From an uncultured Prevotellaceae bacterium (lineage in GTDB: Bacteria > Bacteroidota > Bacteroidia > Bacteroidales > Muribaculaceae): a DNA stretch of 48,175 nt. The position numbers were made by a program, and so were the translations under genes. The notes below the pieces were generated by a model that did not search any database, had not been told where the DNA came from, and was given only the letters and a program-made list of their open reading frames with translations. The stretch's first letter is position 1. Each line of letters starts with the position of its first letter. Below, in pieces: positions 6,755 to 15,113 of the stretch. The stretch spans positions 1-48,175 of the forward strand of contig ONGE01000027.1 of assembly GCA_900317325.1 (NCBI GenBank). The letters are read 5' to 3'.

Positions 6755-6895
6755 AATAATTAGGGTTTATTAACTAAGGTTCAATGACTTACGAGGCTTT
6801 CGTCCCAGGACGCTATGGGGACGGTGGCTGCGTAAAATGATAGAAAATGTAGTTTATAACTCACTGAAAATCAATGTCCCGTTACCCTATGACGG
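6755..6895 (+). repeat. ~140 bp direct repeat, copy B
   Basis: Second copy of the repeat at 4788-4928, in the same orientation, offset by 1967 bp. It has AATTAGGGTT at 6758-6767. After it come the 19-mer that is inverse to 5108-5126 (6900-6918) and a near copy of the long hairpin (7019-7056). Confidence 0.75.
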
Positions 6896-7018
6896 ACCCG
6901 ATTCACTTCGTGCATCCCGACCGTCCTTGATGCCGTCACCAAGCCATCAATTCACAGGGTTCGCCATCGACCTTCAGGTCGCTTTCGAAGCGCAGCGGAG
7001 AAAGAATCCCACAAGTTG

Positions 7019-7056
7019 AATGAAACGATTAAGATGCGAGTCTTAATCGTTTCATT
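7019..7056. repeat. Long perfect hairpin, second copy
   Basis: Arms of 16 bp (7019-7034 and 7041-7056) are perfect inverses and share almost all bases with the terminator hairpin at 4963-4999. The preceding ACAAGTTG and following TTTGTGCG are also shared. The plus-strand T run is interrupted here. It lies past the 3' end of the minus-strand gene at 7084. Confidence 0.65.
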
Positions 7057-7083
7057 CATTTGTGCGGAATTTGAATCGGGACT

Positions 7084-7677
7084 CTATAAGGTGTCTTGTT
7101 GATCATTATTGACGAGTTCACGCAGGCGCTCGATTGCCTCATCTTTCCGACCAATACGTTTAGCATTATTTCCTTTCACTAGAATCATCATCATAAACAA
7201 GAAGAGAAAACACAACACAAGGAAACACAACACAAGGAATACTATTATCAGCCAGAACAGGACTGCTCCAAACCTCTCGATGTTGATCTCTGTTATCATA
7301 TTGTAAATCATATAACCTATCAGGAACAAGGCTAGAATGGCAATTAATGGGAGGAATTTGCCTAGTTTTTTTGTGCATTTGCCAAGTTTTTTAGTGTAGG
7401 CATCATACCGACTCAATAATACCTCTGCATTTTCGGCCTTCATTATCTTTTTAGCCATTAAAGAGAACAAAACCATACCAAGAGCTATCACCAATAAGAT
7501 GATAGGCATTAAAAATGATGGAAAGGTATAATCACCCAAGAAATACACATTAACTAAACACAATATACCAAAGACGATGCCAGTAACAAAATCATATTTC
7601 GCTTTTCGGGCATATTTTTCCTTGATCTTTTCAAAGAGTTCATCCTTGCTGAGATTCTCAAATTCTTTCTTTTTCAT
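7084..7677 (-). CDS. Small integral membrane protein, unknown function
   Basis: 197 residues with four likely membrane segments: about 30-46, 54-74, 106-127 and 138-167. The N-terminus is a charged helix (MKKKEFENLSKDELFEKIKEK) and the C-terminus is soluble and charged. I recognise no family. The last membrane segment contains the repeated pentad VLCFL, caused by a 15-base tandem duplication (7207-7221 and 7222-7236). The gene has its own promoter-like sequence upstream and no partner gene. Confidence 0.65.
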   Translation of the reverse strand: MKKKEFENLSKDELFEKIKEKYARKAKYDFVTGIVFGILCLVNVYFLGDYTFPSFLMPIILLVIALGMVLFSLMAKKIMKAENAEVLLSRYDAYTKKLGKCTKKLGKFLPLIAILALFLIGYMIYNMITEINIERFGAVLFWLIIVFLVLCFLVLCFLFLFMMMILVKGNNAKRIGRKDEAIERLRELVNNDQQDTL

Positions 7678-7702
7678 AATCCAGACTTATTATTGTTTGT
7701 GG

Positions 7703-7734
7703 CAAAGATAATGAGTATCAACAAGAGAAACAAG
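7703..7734 (-). promoter_or_regulatory. Promoter of the 197-residue membrane protein
   Basis: Read on the minus strand: CTTG (7734 to 7731), 20 bp spacer, TATCTTTG (7710 to 7703). This fits the Bacteroidetes consensus and leaves a leader of about 20 nt before the ATG at 7677. Confidence 0.5.
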
Positions 7735-7926
7735 TCATTATCCATAAAAGGGACCTTGCCTCGACTTTTTTCCAAAAAGTGTCCAAAAATTTTACATTTT
7801 CACTGCTAATATCTATCCCTACATTATTACTTTGATAGCGAGTAATGGGGCGGTAAATGCAGTAAGCGATATGCTTTTGTGCTTTAGCTATTACTCAAGG
7901 TTGTCGTCAGCATTATTGTTCCCTTC

Positions 7927-9198
7927 TTAGAAGATGGCGCCATCACCGCAGAATTCTCCCATCAGCAGGATGGCACGGCTTGCCTCATCATAAATAAAGT
8001 ACAAGAATGGATGATTGGCTATAAATTCGGGCTTCATCGATATTGATACGAAAGATTCTTCAGTGACACTAAAGGCTTTTGTCCCTTTTTCGTTGACTTC
8101 TATACTAGTCTTGTGGTCGATTTCTTTAAGTTCGAGAGAATTGAAGGGATCATCAACGATAGCATTAAAATATACGTTCTTTTGGTTGAAAACGCTGGGG
8201 AGCGATTTCTTTAATAATTTCATCATTAAGAAGTCACTTTCACACTTGAAACGGGGCAGATTTAATATGAGTCCAACAGGTTTTAACGAATCGAGAATTT
8301 CGTGGAATGATTCAAGAGTCATCGTTTGACTGAATGGCGCCAGTTTTTCAGTTTTAGGCAAAACAATCAGCATTCTATAGCAACTGCCGTAATATGGCAT
8401 AGAAACGGCCTGGAATTCTTCTCTGTCAACATATGGAAGAGATGCCTCTGAATTATGCATAATGGGAATCTTCAAATATTCTTCCCATGCGGTTTCAAAA
8501 GCCTTTAAATGAGTGTTTTTCTCATTGAAGGGAGGCCATAACGCATTAAATTCAAGGGTGTTAATCAAGCAAAGTGACGATTTCGGATCCAGTTTTTCGA
8601 CCACTCTAATCTTGTCATCAAGTGATTGCTCGTGGAACCAGTCATTGATCTGATTAACGGCTTTCTTTGAGGCAAAATCGTGATTTTTGACACAGACATT
8701 GTAACTAGTGGAAACCGCATGAGAGAAAGCGTCTAAGATGGGAGCATCTTTGTTGACAGCCAGGTAATTCAATATTAGACAATCAGAATATTCACTGTGA
8801 TGCAGGGCCGCCATATACTTCTTATAAAAGGCATTGGCGTTGATAATCGAACCGAACACCTGCTCAAGACTGTCGCGAACTGCGCCCACTGCACCATTAG
8901 CTGCGACTGCAATCGCACTGGCCAAACTCAAAGGGGCCACAACAAAGGAGCTGTCCTTGTCTATAGCTATCTGATGCAATAAGGAGAAGGCAAACTCATT
9001 GACTTTATCGACACAATGCCTATCGGCGCTATCCAGGGCAAGTGCCTCAAAATGTTTTTTTCCCAATGAATCTGCCAAGGCTTGATCAAATTTAAAGGGC
9101 TTATCAGATGCATTCTTGTTGCTATTGCCTGAATTACAACTAACCAATAATCCCAGTGACAGTAAAATCACTATAATGAACGTTATTCTTATCGCCAT
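7927..9198 (-). CDS. Serpin-family lipoprotein
   Basis: A 423-residue serpin, a suicide inhibitor fold of serine and cysteine proteases. Residues 1-21 form a lipoprotein signal (LLVSC, Cys21), so it is probably held in a membrane facing the periplasm or cell surface. Serpin marks include NEFAFSLLHQI (67-77), SFVVAPLSLASAIAVAANGA (84-103), the hinge EVNEKGTKAF (367-376) and HPFLYFIYDEASRAILLMGEF (396-416). By spacing against human alpha-1-antitrypsin the reactive loop is full length and P1-P1' would be Ile386-Ser387. The hinge has Lys at P13 and Phe at P11, where inhibitory serpins usually have small residues, so inhibition is uncertain. A -7 box TACCTTTG lies at 9225 to 9218. Confidence 0.85.
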   Translation of the reverse strand: MAIRITFIIVILLSLGLLVSCNSGNSNKNASDKPFKFDQALADSLGKKHFEALALDSADRHCVDKVNEFAFSLLHQIAIDKDSSFVVAPLSLASAIAVAANGAVGAVRDSLEQVFGSIINANAFYKKYMAALHHSEYSDCLILNYLAVNKDAPILDAFSHAVSTSYNVCVKNHDFASKKAVNQINDWFHEQSLDDKIRVVEKLDPKSSLCLINTLEFNALWPPFNEKNTHLKAFETAWEEYLKIPIMHNSEASLPYVDREEFQAVSMPYYGSCYRMLIVLPKTEKLAPFSQTMTLESFHEILDSLKPVGLILNLPRFKCESDFLMMKLLKKSLPSVFNQKNVYFNAIVDDPFNSLELKEIDHKTSIEVNEKGTKAFSVTEESFVSISMKPEFIANHPFLYFIYDEASRAILLMGEFCGDGAIF

Positions 9199-9252
9199 AA
9201 GATTTAATCATTTTTTGCAAAGGTAGCTATTCTTTCCATAAAGACACAATAA

Positions 9253-9288
9253 TTAAGCCTTGGAAACGCATTCGTCTCCAAGGCTTAA
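9253..9288 (-). terminator. Intrinsic terminator of the tricorn-type protease gene
   Basis: Arms TTAAGCCTTGGA (9253-9264) and TCCAAGGCTTAA (9277-9288) form a perfect 12 bp stem with a 12-base loop, about 20 bp past the stop of the protease gene. T-rich sequence follows on the minus strand. Its loop sequence resembles that of the terminator at 33000-33028. Confidence 0.7.
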
Positions 9289-9308
9289 TGTTTTAGATGC
9301 CAGACGGA

Positions 9309-12300
9309 TTATTCTACGCCCAGGTCTTTGAGGGTGCGGGGCGCAGGAGTCTTGGGCATGGGCTTGCGGTCCTTGAGTTGCTCAAGGATTACCTCGATGG
9401 CCTTGTCGAGCTGCTGGTCGATGCCATTGAATTCCATCACAGGGTCGTTGTCGATGATGATGTCAGGATCCACGCCGTGATTCTCTACGATCCAGTTGCC
9501 GCGGGTATCGTAGTTGGTGAAGAAAGGCACGCGGATGTCGGTTCCGTCCATATAGGGCAGGGAACCGCTGATGCCCACGATGCCGCCCCATGAACGAGTG
9601 CCGATGACGGGACCGAGCTTGTTCTCCTTGAAGCTCCAGGGGAAGAGGTCGCCGTCGCTGGCGCTGTACTTGTTGACCAGCAGCACCTTGGGACCGTAGA
9701 GCGTGCGCTCGGGCACCGTACCGTTGTAGTTGCTGCCACGATACATGGTCATGCGGTAAGGCTGACGCAGCAGTCGCTCGATGACCATCGGGGAGATGTT
9801 GCCGCCTCCGTTACCACGGTCATCGACGATGAGCGCCTCCTTGTCGGTCTGGGCAAAGAAGTAGCGCGAGAACTCACGCAGGCCCTCGGGACCCATGTCA
9901 GGGATATAGACATAGCCCACGCGGCCACCGGTCTTTTCGCTCACGTAGTCGATATTGTGCTGTACCCACTCATGGTGATAAAGCGGATACTCGTCCTGAA
10001 TGGGCTTGACGACGACTTTGCGGCCATCGTTAAGCGTCAGTTCGGTCATGACACCGGCCTTGTCGCGCAAGAGGGTGTAGATGTTGTTCACACCGGCTGC
10101 CGACACACCGTCGATAGCGGTGATGACATCGCCCTCGCGGACGTTCATGCCGGGTTCCAGCAGCGGTGAGCGCAACGACTCGCGATCGGGAGCGCCACGC
10201 AGGATCTTCTTGATCTTATAACCGCCGGCAACCTGCTCCAACTCGGCACCCAGCATACCGATGTTATGCTGGTCGGCCTCGATGTGGTCGCCACCGTCAA
10301 CATAGGCATGGCCTACTGCCAACTCACCGATCATGCCACCGATGACGTAGGTGAGGTCGAGACGATTCTTGACGTAGGGCAGCAAGGCGGCATATTTGTC
10401 GTGCATCGCCTGCCAGTCCACACCGTGCATGTTCTCGAGGTAGAAGCCGTCGCGATAAGCTCGCCAAGCCTCGTTGAAGATCTGGTTCCACTCCTGGTCG
10501 TAGTTGACCGTGGCAATCATGTCATCGAGGTTGACAGCCTCGCTCAGGTCGGCCTTGCGGGGTGACAATGCCGTGATGTAAAGATCTTCACCCTTGAGGT
10601 AGGCAGCAGATTTCATGTCGGCCGACGGCATCATATAGGCGCGCTCGGCAACGACTTCATCTTTCTGCTCCTTGAAATCAAACACACGCACGCCACCGCG
10701 ACCGCTATACCACAGATAGTTACCGTCGCTGACAAAGCCGCCATAGCTGCCAGCACCCAGCGGCAGCTTCACGATGCGGTCGGCGATGCCGTCGATGTCG
10801 ATGCGCACTGCGTTAGGATCGGCTTGAGGTTTGCCCTTGCCGCCCTTGGCTTTCTTGTCCTTAGCAGCGTCGGGGGCGGCATCCTTGGGCTTGTCGCCAC
10901 CGGCATTCACCTGGTCGTCCTTGGGAAGGAAGGGCGAGGGGGTGTCCTTGGCCAGCATCACGAGATAGATGCCTTCCATCTCACGGTAGGCAAAGTTCCA
11001 CTCGATGTTGCTGTAGATGGGGTTGAAGTCGCGGGCCGAAGCAAAGATCAGATACTTGCCGTCGCTGCTGAAGACGGGCGAGTTGCTGTCATACCAGCGG
11101 TCGGTGACAGGGTATTCCTTGCCCTCGGCGATATTGTACAGGTAAACCACGCTGTACTCGTTGTTCCCCTGGCGATAATAAGTGAGCCACTTGCCGTCGG
11201 GCGAGAAGCTGGGGGCGGGGATTTCGCCGAGTTCATCGGTGAGCAGGACACGCTTGGTGTTCGTCTTGCTGTTGACATCAAGCATCACCATGCGATTCTT
11301 GCGGTCGGTATATACAATCTGGCTGCCGTCGGGGCTCCATACAAAGTCGCGGATGTAGGTGTCGTTGTCGAAGGTCAATTGCTTGGCCTTATCGCTGTTC
11401 ACGGGGCGCACCCAAATCTCGGTCTCGCCGGTCTGGTCGCTGATATAAGCGATATTCTTGCCGTCGGGGCTCCATGCGGCGTTGCGCTCATGCACGCCGG
11501 GGGTGTGGGTGATGTTGCGGGTGACGCCATGCTTGGCGGGCACGTCAAACACCTCGCCACGGGCGCTGACAACGATGCGGCTGCCGTCAGGAGCCAAGCT
11601 TCCATCGGTCAAGAACTCCTTGACCTTGCGCTGCTCTTCACGGGCAAAGTTGTTCTCACTGTTGAGATAGATGGTGATCTTCTCGCTGCGCTTGGTCGCG
11701 GGGTCAAGCACATAGAGGTAGCCCCCGTTCTCAAACACGATTTTGCCACCGCCACAGTTGGCAAATTTCACGTCATACTCGGTGAAATCGGTCACTTTTT
11801 GAGTCGCGCCGGTGCGGGTGTTATACACGAAGATGTTCATGCGGTTGTCGCGGTCGCTCATGAAGTAAATCTCGTCTCCGATCCACATCGGGTCGATATC
11901 CTGGGCGATGTTGTCGGTGATGTTAGTCACCGTCTTGGCCTGGGTGTCATAAATCCAGATGTCGTCGGCCATACCGCCCTTGTAGTATTTCCACGTACGG
12001 AATTCGCGGAATACGCGGTTGTAGGCCAATTTGGTGCCGTCAGCATTGTAGCAGCAGAAGCCACCCTCGGGCAACGGCAACTGCTGAGACATTCCGCCGT
12101 CGATGGGAGCGCACCACAGTTTGCCGTCGAAGCTGTCGCTGATGCGGTTGCGGTAGATCACACCCTTGCCGTCAGGAGTCCAAGTCATGGTGATGTTGTT
12201 GGGACCCATGCGGTCACCCCAATCGTCACGCGGATTGGTCGCCGTGAACGTGATGCGACGCGGTTCGCCACCCTCGGCAGGCATCACATAGACCTCGGTA

Positions 12301-12554
12301 TTACCGTCGTACTGGCCCGTGAATGCGATGGTCTGCCCATCGGGCGAGAAGCGGGCAAAGGCCTCGTAGCCTTTGTGTGAAGTTAATTTACGCGCCGTGC
12401 CTCCAGTAATGGGCACGGTATAGATGTCACCAGCATAGCTGAATGCCACCTGATGGCCATTGGTGCCGGGGAAACGCAGCAAGCGACCCTCATCGGCTTG
12501 GCCGGTTAACGTGATGGCTGCCAATGCCACCATCAGAATAAACTTAATCTTCAT
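9309..12554 (-). CDS. Tricorn-type S41 protease with beta-propeller repeats
   Basis: A 1081-residue exported protease related to archaeal tricorn. Residues 1-20 are a signal peptide. Residues about 25-560 carry WD40/PD40-like propeller repeats with the recurring SPDGxxIAF/Y pattern. A Lys/Ala/Pro-rich linker follows, then a second propeller-like part from about 590. The catalytic half has His749 (GHAY), a PDZ-like domain at about 760-850, the S41 core IVDDRGNGGGNIS, Ser966 (SASDGD) and Glu1024 (VENHG). These match His, Ser and Glu of the tricorn tetrad; the residue before His749 is Gly where archaeal tricorn has Ser. It probably degrades peptides in the periplasm. The glycosidase gene ends 57 bp upstream, so co-transcription is likely. 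Confidence 0.88.
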   Translation of the reverse strand: MKIKFILMVALAAITLTGQADEGRLLRFPGTNGHQVAFSYAGDIYTVPITGGTARKLTSHKGYEAFARFSPDGQTIAFTGQYDGNTEVYVMPAEGGEPRRITFTATNPRDDWGDRMGPNNITMTWTPDGKGVIYRNRISDSFDGKLWCAPIDGGMSQQLPLPEGGFCCYNADGTKLAYNRVFREFRTWKYYKGGMADDIWIYDTQAKTVTNITDNIAQDIDPMWIGDEIYFMSDRDNRMNIFVYNTRTGATQKVTDFTEYDVKFANCGGGKIVFENGGYLYVLDPATKRSEKITIYLNSENNFAREEQRKVKEFLTDGSLAPDGSRIVVSARGEVFDVPAKHGVTRNITHTPGVHERNAAWSPDGKNIAYISDQTGETEIWVRPVNSDKAKQLTFDNDTYIRDFVWSPDGSQIVYTDRKNRMVMLDVNSKTNTKRVLLTDELGEIPAPSFSPDGKWLTYYRQGNNEYSVVYLYNIAEGKEYPVTDRWYDSNSPVFSSDGKYLIFASARDFNPIYSNIEWNFAYREMEGIYLVMLAKDTPSPFLPKDDQVNAGGDKPKDAAPDAAKDKKAKGGKGKPQADPNAVRIDIDGIADRIVKLPLGAGSYGGFVSDGNYLWYSGRGGVRVFDFKEQKDEVVAERAYMMPSADMKSAAYLKGEDLYITALSPRKADLSEAVNLDDMIATVNYDQEWNQIFNEAWRAYRDGFYLENMHGVDWQAMHDKYAALLPYVKNRLDLTYVIGGMIGELAVGHAYVDGGDHIEADQHNIGMLGAELEQVAGGYKIKKILRGAPDRESLRSPLLEPGMNVREGDVITAIDGVSAAGVNNIYTLLRDKAGVMTELTLNDGRKVVVKPIQDEYPLYHHEWVQHNIDYVSEKTGGRVGYVYIPDMGPEGLREFSRYFFAQTDKEALIVDDRGNGGGNISPMVIERLLRQPYRMTMYRGSNYNGTVPERTLYGPKVLLVNKYSASDGDLFPWSFKENKLGPVIGTRSWGGIVGISGSLPYMDGTDIRVPFFTNYDTRGNWIVENHGVDPDIIIDNDPVMEFNGIDQQLDKAIEVILEQLKDRKPMPKTPAPRTLKDLGVE

Positions 12555-12611
12555 ATCAAAAATATTTAGTTCAGTAATTACTCTCTTTTTGCACGATATA
12601 TCAGTTGGAAA

Positions 12612-14774
12612 TCAGTACTTAACCACCCTCACATGTACAGGTACGCATGGGGTGAAGGACTTGGGAAGCCTGATCTGCTTGAATTCGATGGTGTTATTAC
12701 CTTTGAGTAATTTAGCACGCACCATGTTGCTGTATGCCAAGTCATTGTGGGCATCTAGGCTGATGTTGCTGGCCATGACCAGCGTTCCCATGGGATGAGT
12801 GTTGACGCTCAAATGACGAACATCGAGCGATCCTGTTGGGCGGTACCCCACGTCAATCAGGTAGTCACCCCCCTCGGCAACGCTCACGTTGATGGTGGTT
12901 TTCCCGTCAACGGTTTCGGGGAAGAAGGCGATCTGCGGGGTCAAGCCCAAATGCAGCAAAGGCTTGGACATGAATCCATTCACATATTTTCCGGCGATTT
13001 CGACCGAATAAACTGTAAAACCATCTTTTTCGGGCAAAGCGAATACCGAGTCGGTCAATTCGTTCAACTTTCCATTGGCCGAGAGCAGATAAGGCGTGCC
13101 CGGGACATAATCCACGATATGGCCACTGTCGTTGCTCCAAGTGACCATCGGGGTGGGAGGAAGGATGATTTCGTTGTGATGGATGGTTACATGTTGTGAG
13201 GCGCGGTTGCCCTGCTTGAGCGTGATGACGATGTGGTGGTTACCTTCAATGTCATTAGGCAGGAAGGCGCTCTCCAGAGGTTTGCCGTTATCGGTGATTG
13301 AGGCGATGTCTTTGCCTGTGCCATGAATGGTCACGTCGAGAACAGCCTTGCGGTAGTTCAAGCCCTTGAATGTCTTTTTCCCGGGCATACACTCTGGCAC
13401 CAATGGAGCGAATTCAATGCCCTCGGCCTTGAAGTTCATTCCGATGAGCACACGCAACACCATTGCAGCATTTGAAGCACTGGTACCGAGATAGTCGGTT
13501 GACACGTCTTTCATGTGAATGCCGCGCGACTGGTACAGCGCTTGGGCACGATATAGCGCTCCAAGGCCACGCCTGAGGGCATTCTCATTTCCTACATAAG
13601 CTGCAGCAAGGTTCCATAACGCTTGTGTCGTTGCCCACGACGAATGGGACAAATAAGGCTCAATGGGATTGGCAGTAGGGTAGGAGATATTGACACCGAG
13701 GTTTGACACAGGGGTGCTGGATACAAGAAACTCGGCTCGGTTGTCATCAGCAATGCCCCACAATACGCACATGGCCTGTGACGTGTTATCGGTGAGCGGA
13801 GATTGCTTGGGATAGGCCATACCGTAGAGGAAAGAGCTGTAAAATCCCCTGTCCTCATTCCACAGGTGCTGGTTAATGGCATCCTTGAAGTGCTGGGCAT
13901 CGCTCTCGTAATCGTTTTCAATGCCCAATTCGTCGCACATGTCAGCAAGAATGGCATAAGCATGGGCGGTCAAGATGTTGTTGCCCAGTGACATGCAGGC
14001 AAACAGGTCGTTATAACCCATCCAGGTCATGCGGCGAATGCCGAGGGGCCTTGACGAGGTATAGCCGGCACCGTGAACCAGGCCGGTTTCCTGGTCAAAC
14101 AACACTTGGCTGTTGATGTTGAGTGTTTTCTCGATCACATGGCAGCTGTAGGCCAGCCAGTCACGATCTCCTGTCGTTTTATAGACTTCCCATGCAGCAG
14201 TCGCCCATCCGATGTGGTCACTCACCACGGGCCATTGCCCTTCACGCTGCATGATGATGCTGTCGCGGTCCACGATTGAACGCAGAGTCGCCATCGACTG
14301 GTGGGGCTTGAGGGCAGCTAAAGAGAGGAAAATCGAGCAATAAAGGCGGCTGTAGTTGTTTTGGGTGGGCGCAAAACGTCCCGACTTGTCAACAGCATCA
14401 GCAATGTGGTCAACCGACATGTCATACAGTGCATCAATCAAGGGCTGATTGCTTTTGTATTCGGGCATCATCACCGGGCGGTTCTTGCGCTTTCGCCACT
14501 GTTTGCCATGTACAAAACGAACCCTTGAACTGTCCACTTGACGATAGAGGCTGTCAAGACGCTCCAAACTGACATTGGTCTCGATGTAATCAGATTTGGC
14601 GCAAGCGTAGATTGAATCTTCGATGATACTATCACCGGTGAGGGTGAAAAGTTCGTTTTGCACGATCACTTGATTGCTCATCTCCTTGCGGCCGCTACAA
14701 TTGCACAACAAAGCAAGGCTCACGGCCATTGCCGCAAGCGCCAATGTAATGCTCGGCATTCGTTGTATCAACAT
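12612..14774 (-). CDS. Six-hairpin glycosidase-like lipoprotein
   Basis: I choose the ATG at 14774 (720 residues) because the -7 box TATCTTTG (14790 to 14783) lies inside the longer frame that opens at 14807. A lipoprotein signal ends at LLCNC. The central part, about residues 130-430, has the helical repeats and the SDHIGWATAAWEVYKTTGD and WATTQALWNLAAAY style motifs of (alpha/alpha)6 barrel glycosidases such as rhamnosidase- or debranching-type families. The C-terminal 250 residues look like beta-sandwich modules. Substrate and exact GH family cannot be told by eye. It would act on glycans at the cell surface or in the periplasm. The protease gene follows in the same direction. Confidence 0.65.
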   Translation of the reverse strand: MLIQRMPSITLALAAMAVSLALLCNCSGRKEMSNQVIVQNELFTLTGDSIIEDSIYACAKSDYIETNVSLERLDSLYRQVDSSRVRFVHGKQWRKRKNRPVMMPEYKSNQPLIDALYDMSVDHIADAVDKSGRFAPTQNNYSRLYCSIFLSLAALKPHQSMATLRSIVDRDSIIMQREGQWPVVSDHIGWATAAWEVYKTTGDRDWLAYSCHVIEKTLNINSQVLFDQETGLVHGAGYTSSRPLGIRRMTWMGYNDLFACMSLGNNILTAHAYAILADMCDELGIENDYESDAQHFKDAINQHLWNEDRGFYSSFLYGMAYPKQSPLTDNTSQAMCVLWGIADDNRAEFLVSSTPVSNLGVNISYPTANPIEPYLSHSSWATTQALWNLAAAYVGNENALRRGLGALYRAQALYQSRGIHMKDVSTDYLGTSASNAAMVLRVLIGMNFKAEGIEFAPLVPECMPGKKTFKGLNYRKAVLDVTIHGTGKDIASITDNGKPLESAFLPNDIEGNHHIVITLKQGNRASQHVTIHHNEIILPPTPMVTWSNDSGHIVDYVPGTPYLLSANGKLNELTDSVFALPEKDGFTVYSVEIAGKYVNGFMSKPLLHLGLTPQIAFFPETVDGKTTINVSVAEGGDYLIDVGYRPTGSLDVRHLSVNTHPMGTLVMASNISLDAHNDLAYSNMVRAKLLKGNNTIEFKQIRLPKSFTPCVPVHVRVVKY

Positions 14775-14807
14775 TCTAATGGCAAAGATAATTGTTTTTT
14801 GGTACAT

Positions 14808-15113
14808 TATTTGCCATTTTAGAAAAAAGAAGTGTTTTTGTGGTGATTGATATCAAGCTGAAAATAAGTGCAAGATTGATTCAACTCACTGAAATATAGT
14901 TAATTAATACTGATTATTACATTATGAACATGATTATGGAGAAGTCAATTCACAACTGTCATACTGCAATAATGCGCCAACTGCCACGCCATGCGTGTCA
15001 CCCTAATCCGTCAATGCTGACAAGACGCAAACCCTATATCGCATACCCCAAATAGAGGTCTGCGACCTGAAAACACAGTTTTTCACGCCGTATGTAAACG
15101 CAAATGGTTGATA
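14808..15113. other. Intergenic stretch without recognisable content
   Basis: About 300 bp between the start of the glycosidase gene and the 3' end of the ABC exporter pair. I found no gene, RNA or strong hairpin. Confidence 0.6.

Noticed and set aside
6837-7019. 60-codon frame in repeat copy B
   Set aside because: Runs through non-coding repeats, and the corresponding frame is broken in copy A.
10824-12380. 518-codon frame opposite the tricorn-type protease
   Set aside because: Long antisense frame caused by codon bias of the real gene; the Val/Ala/Gly/His-rich product has no domain.
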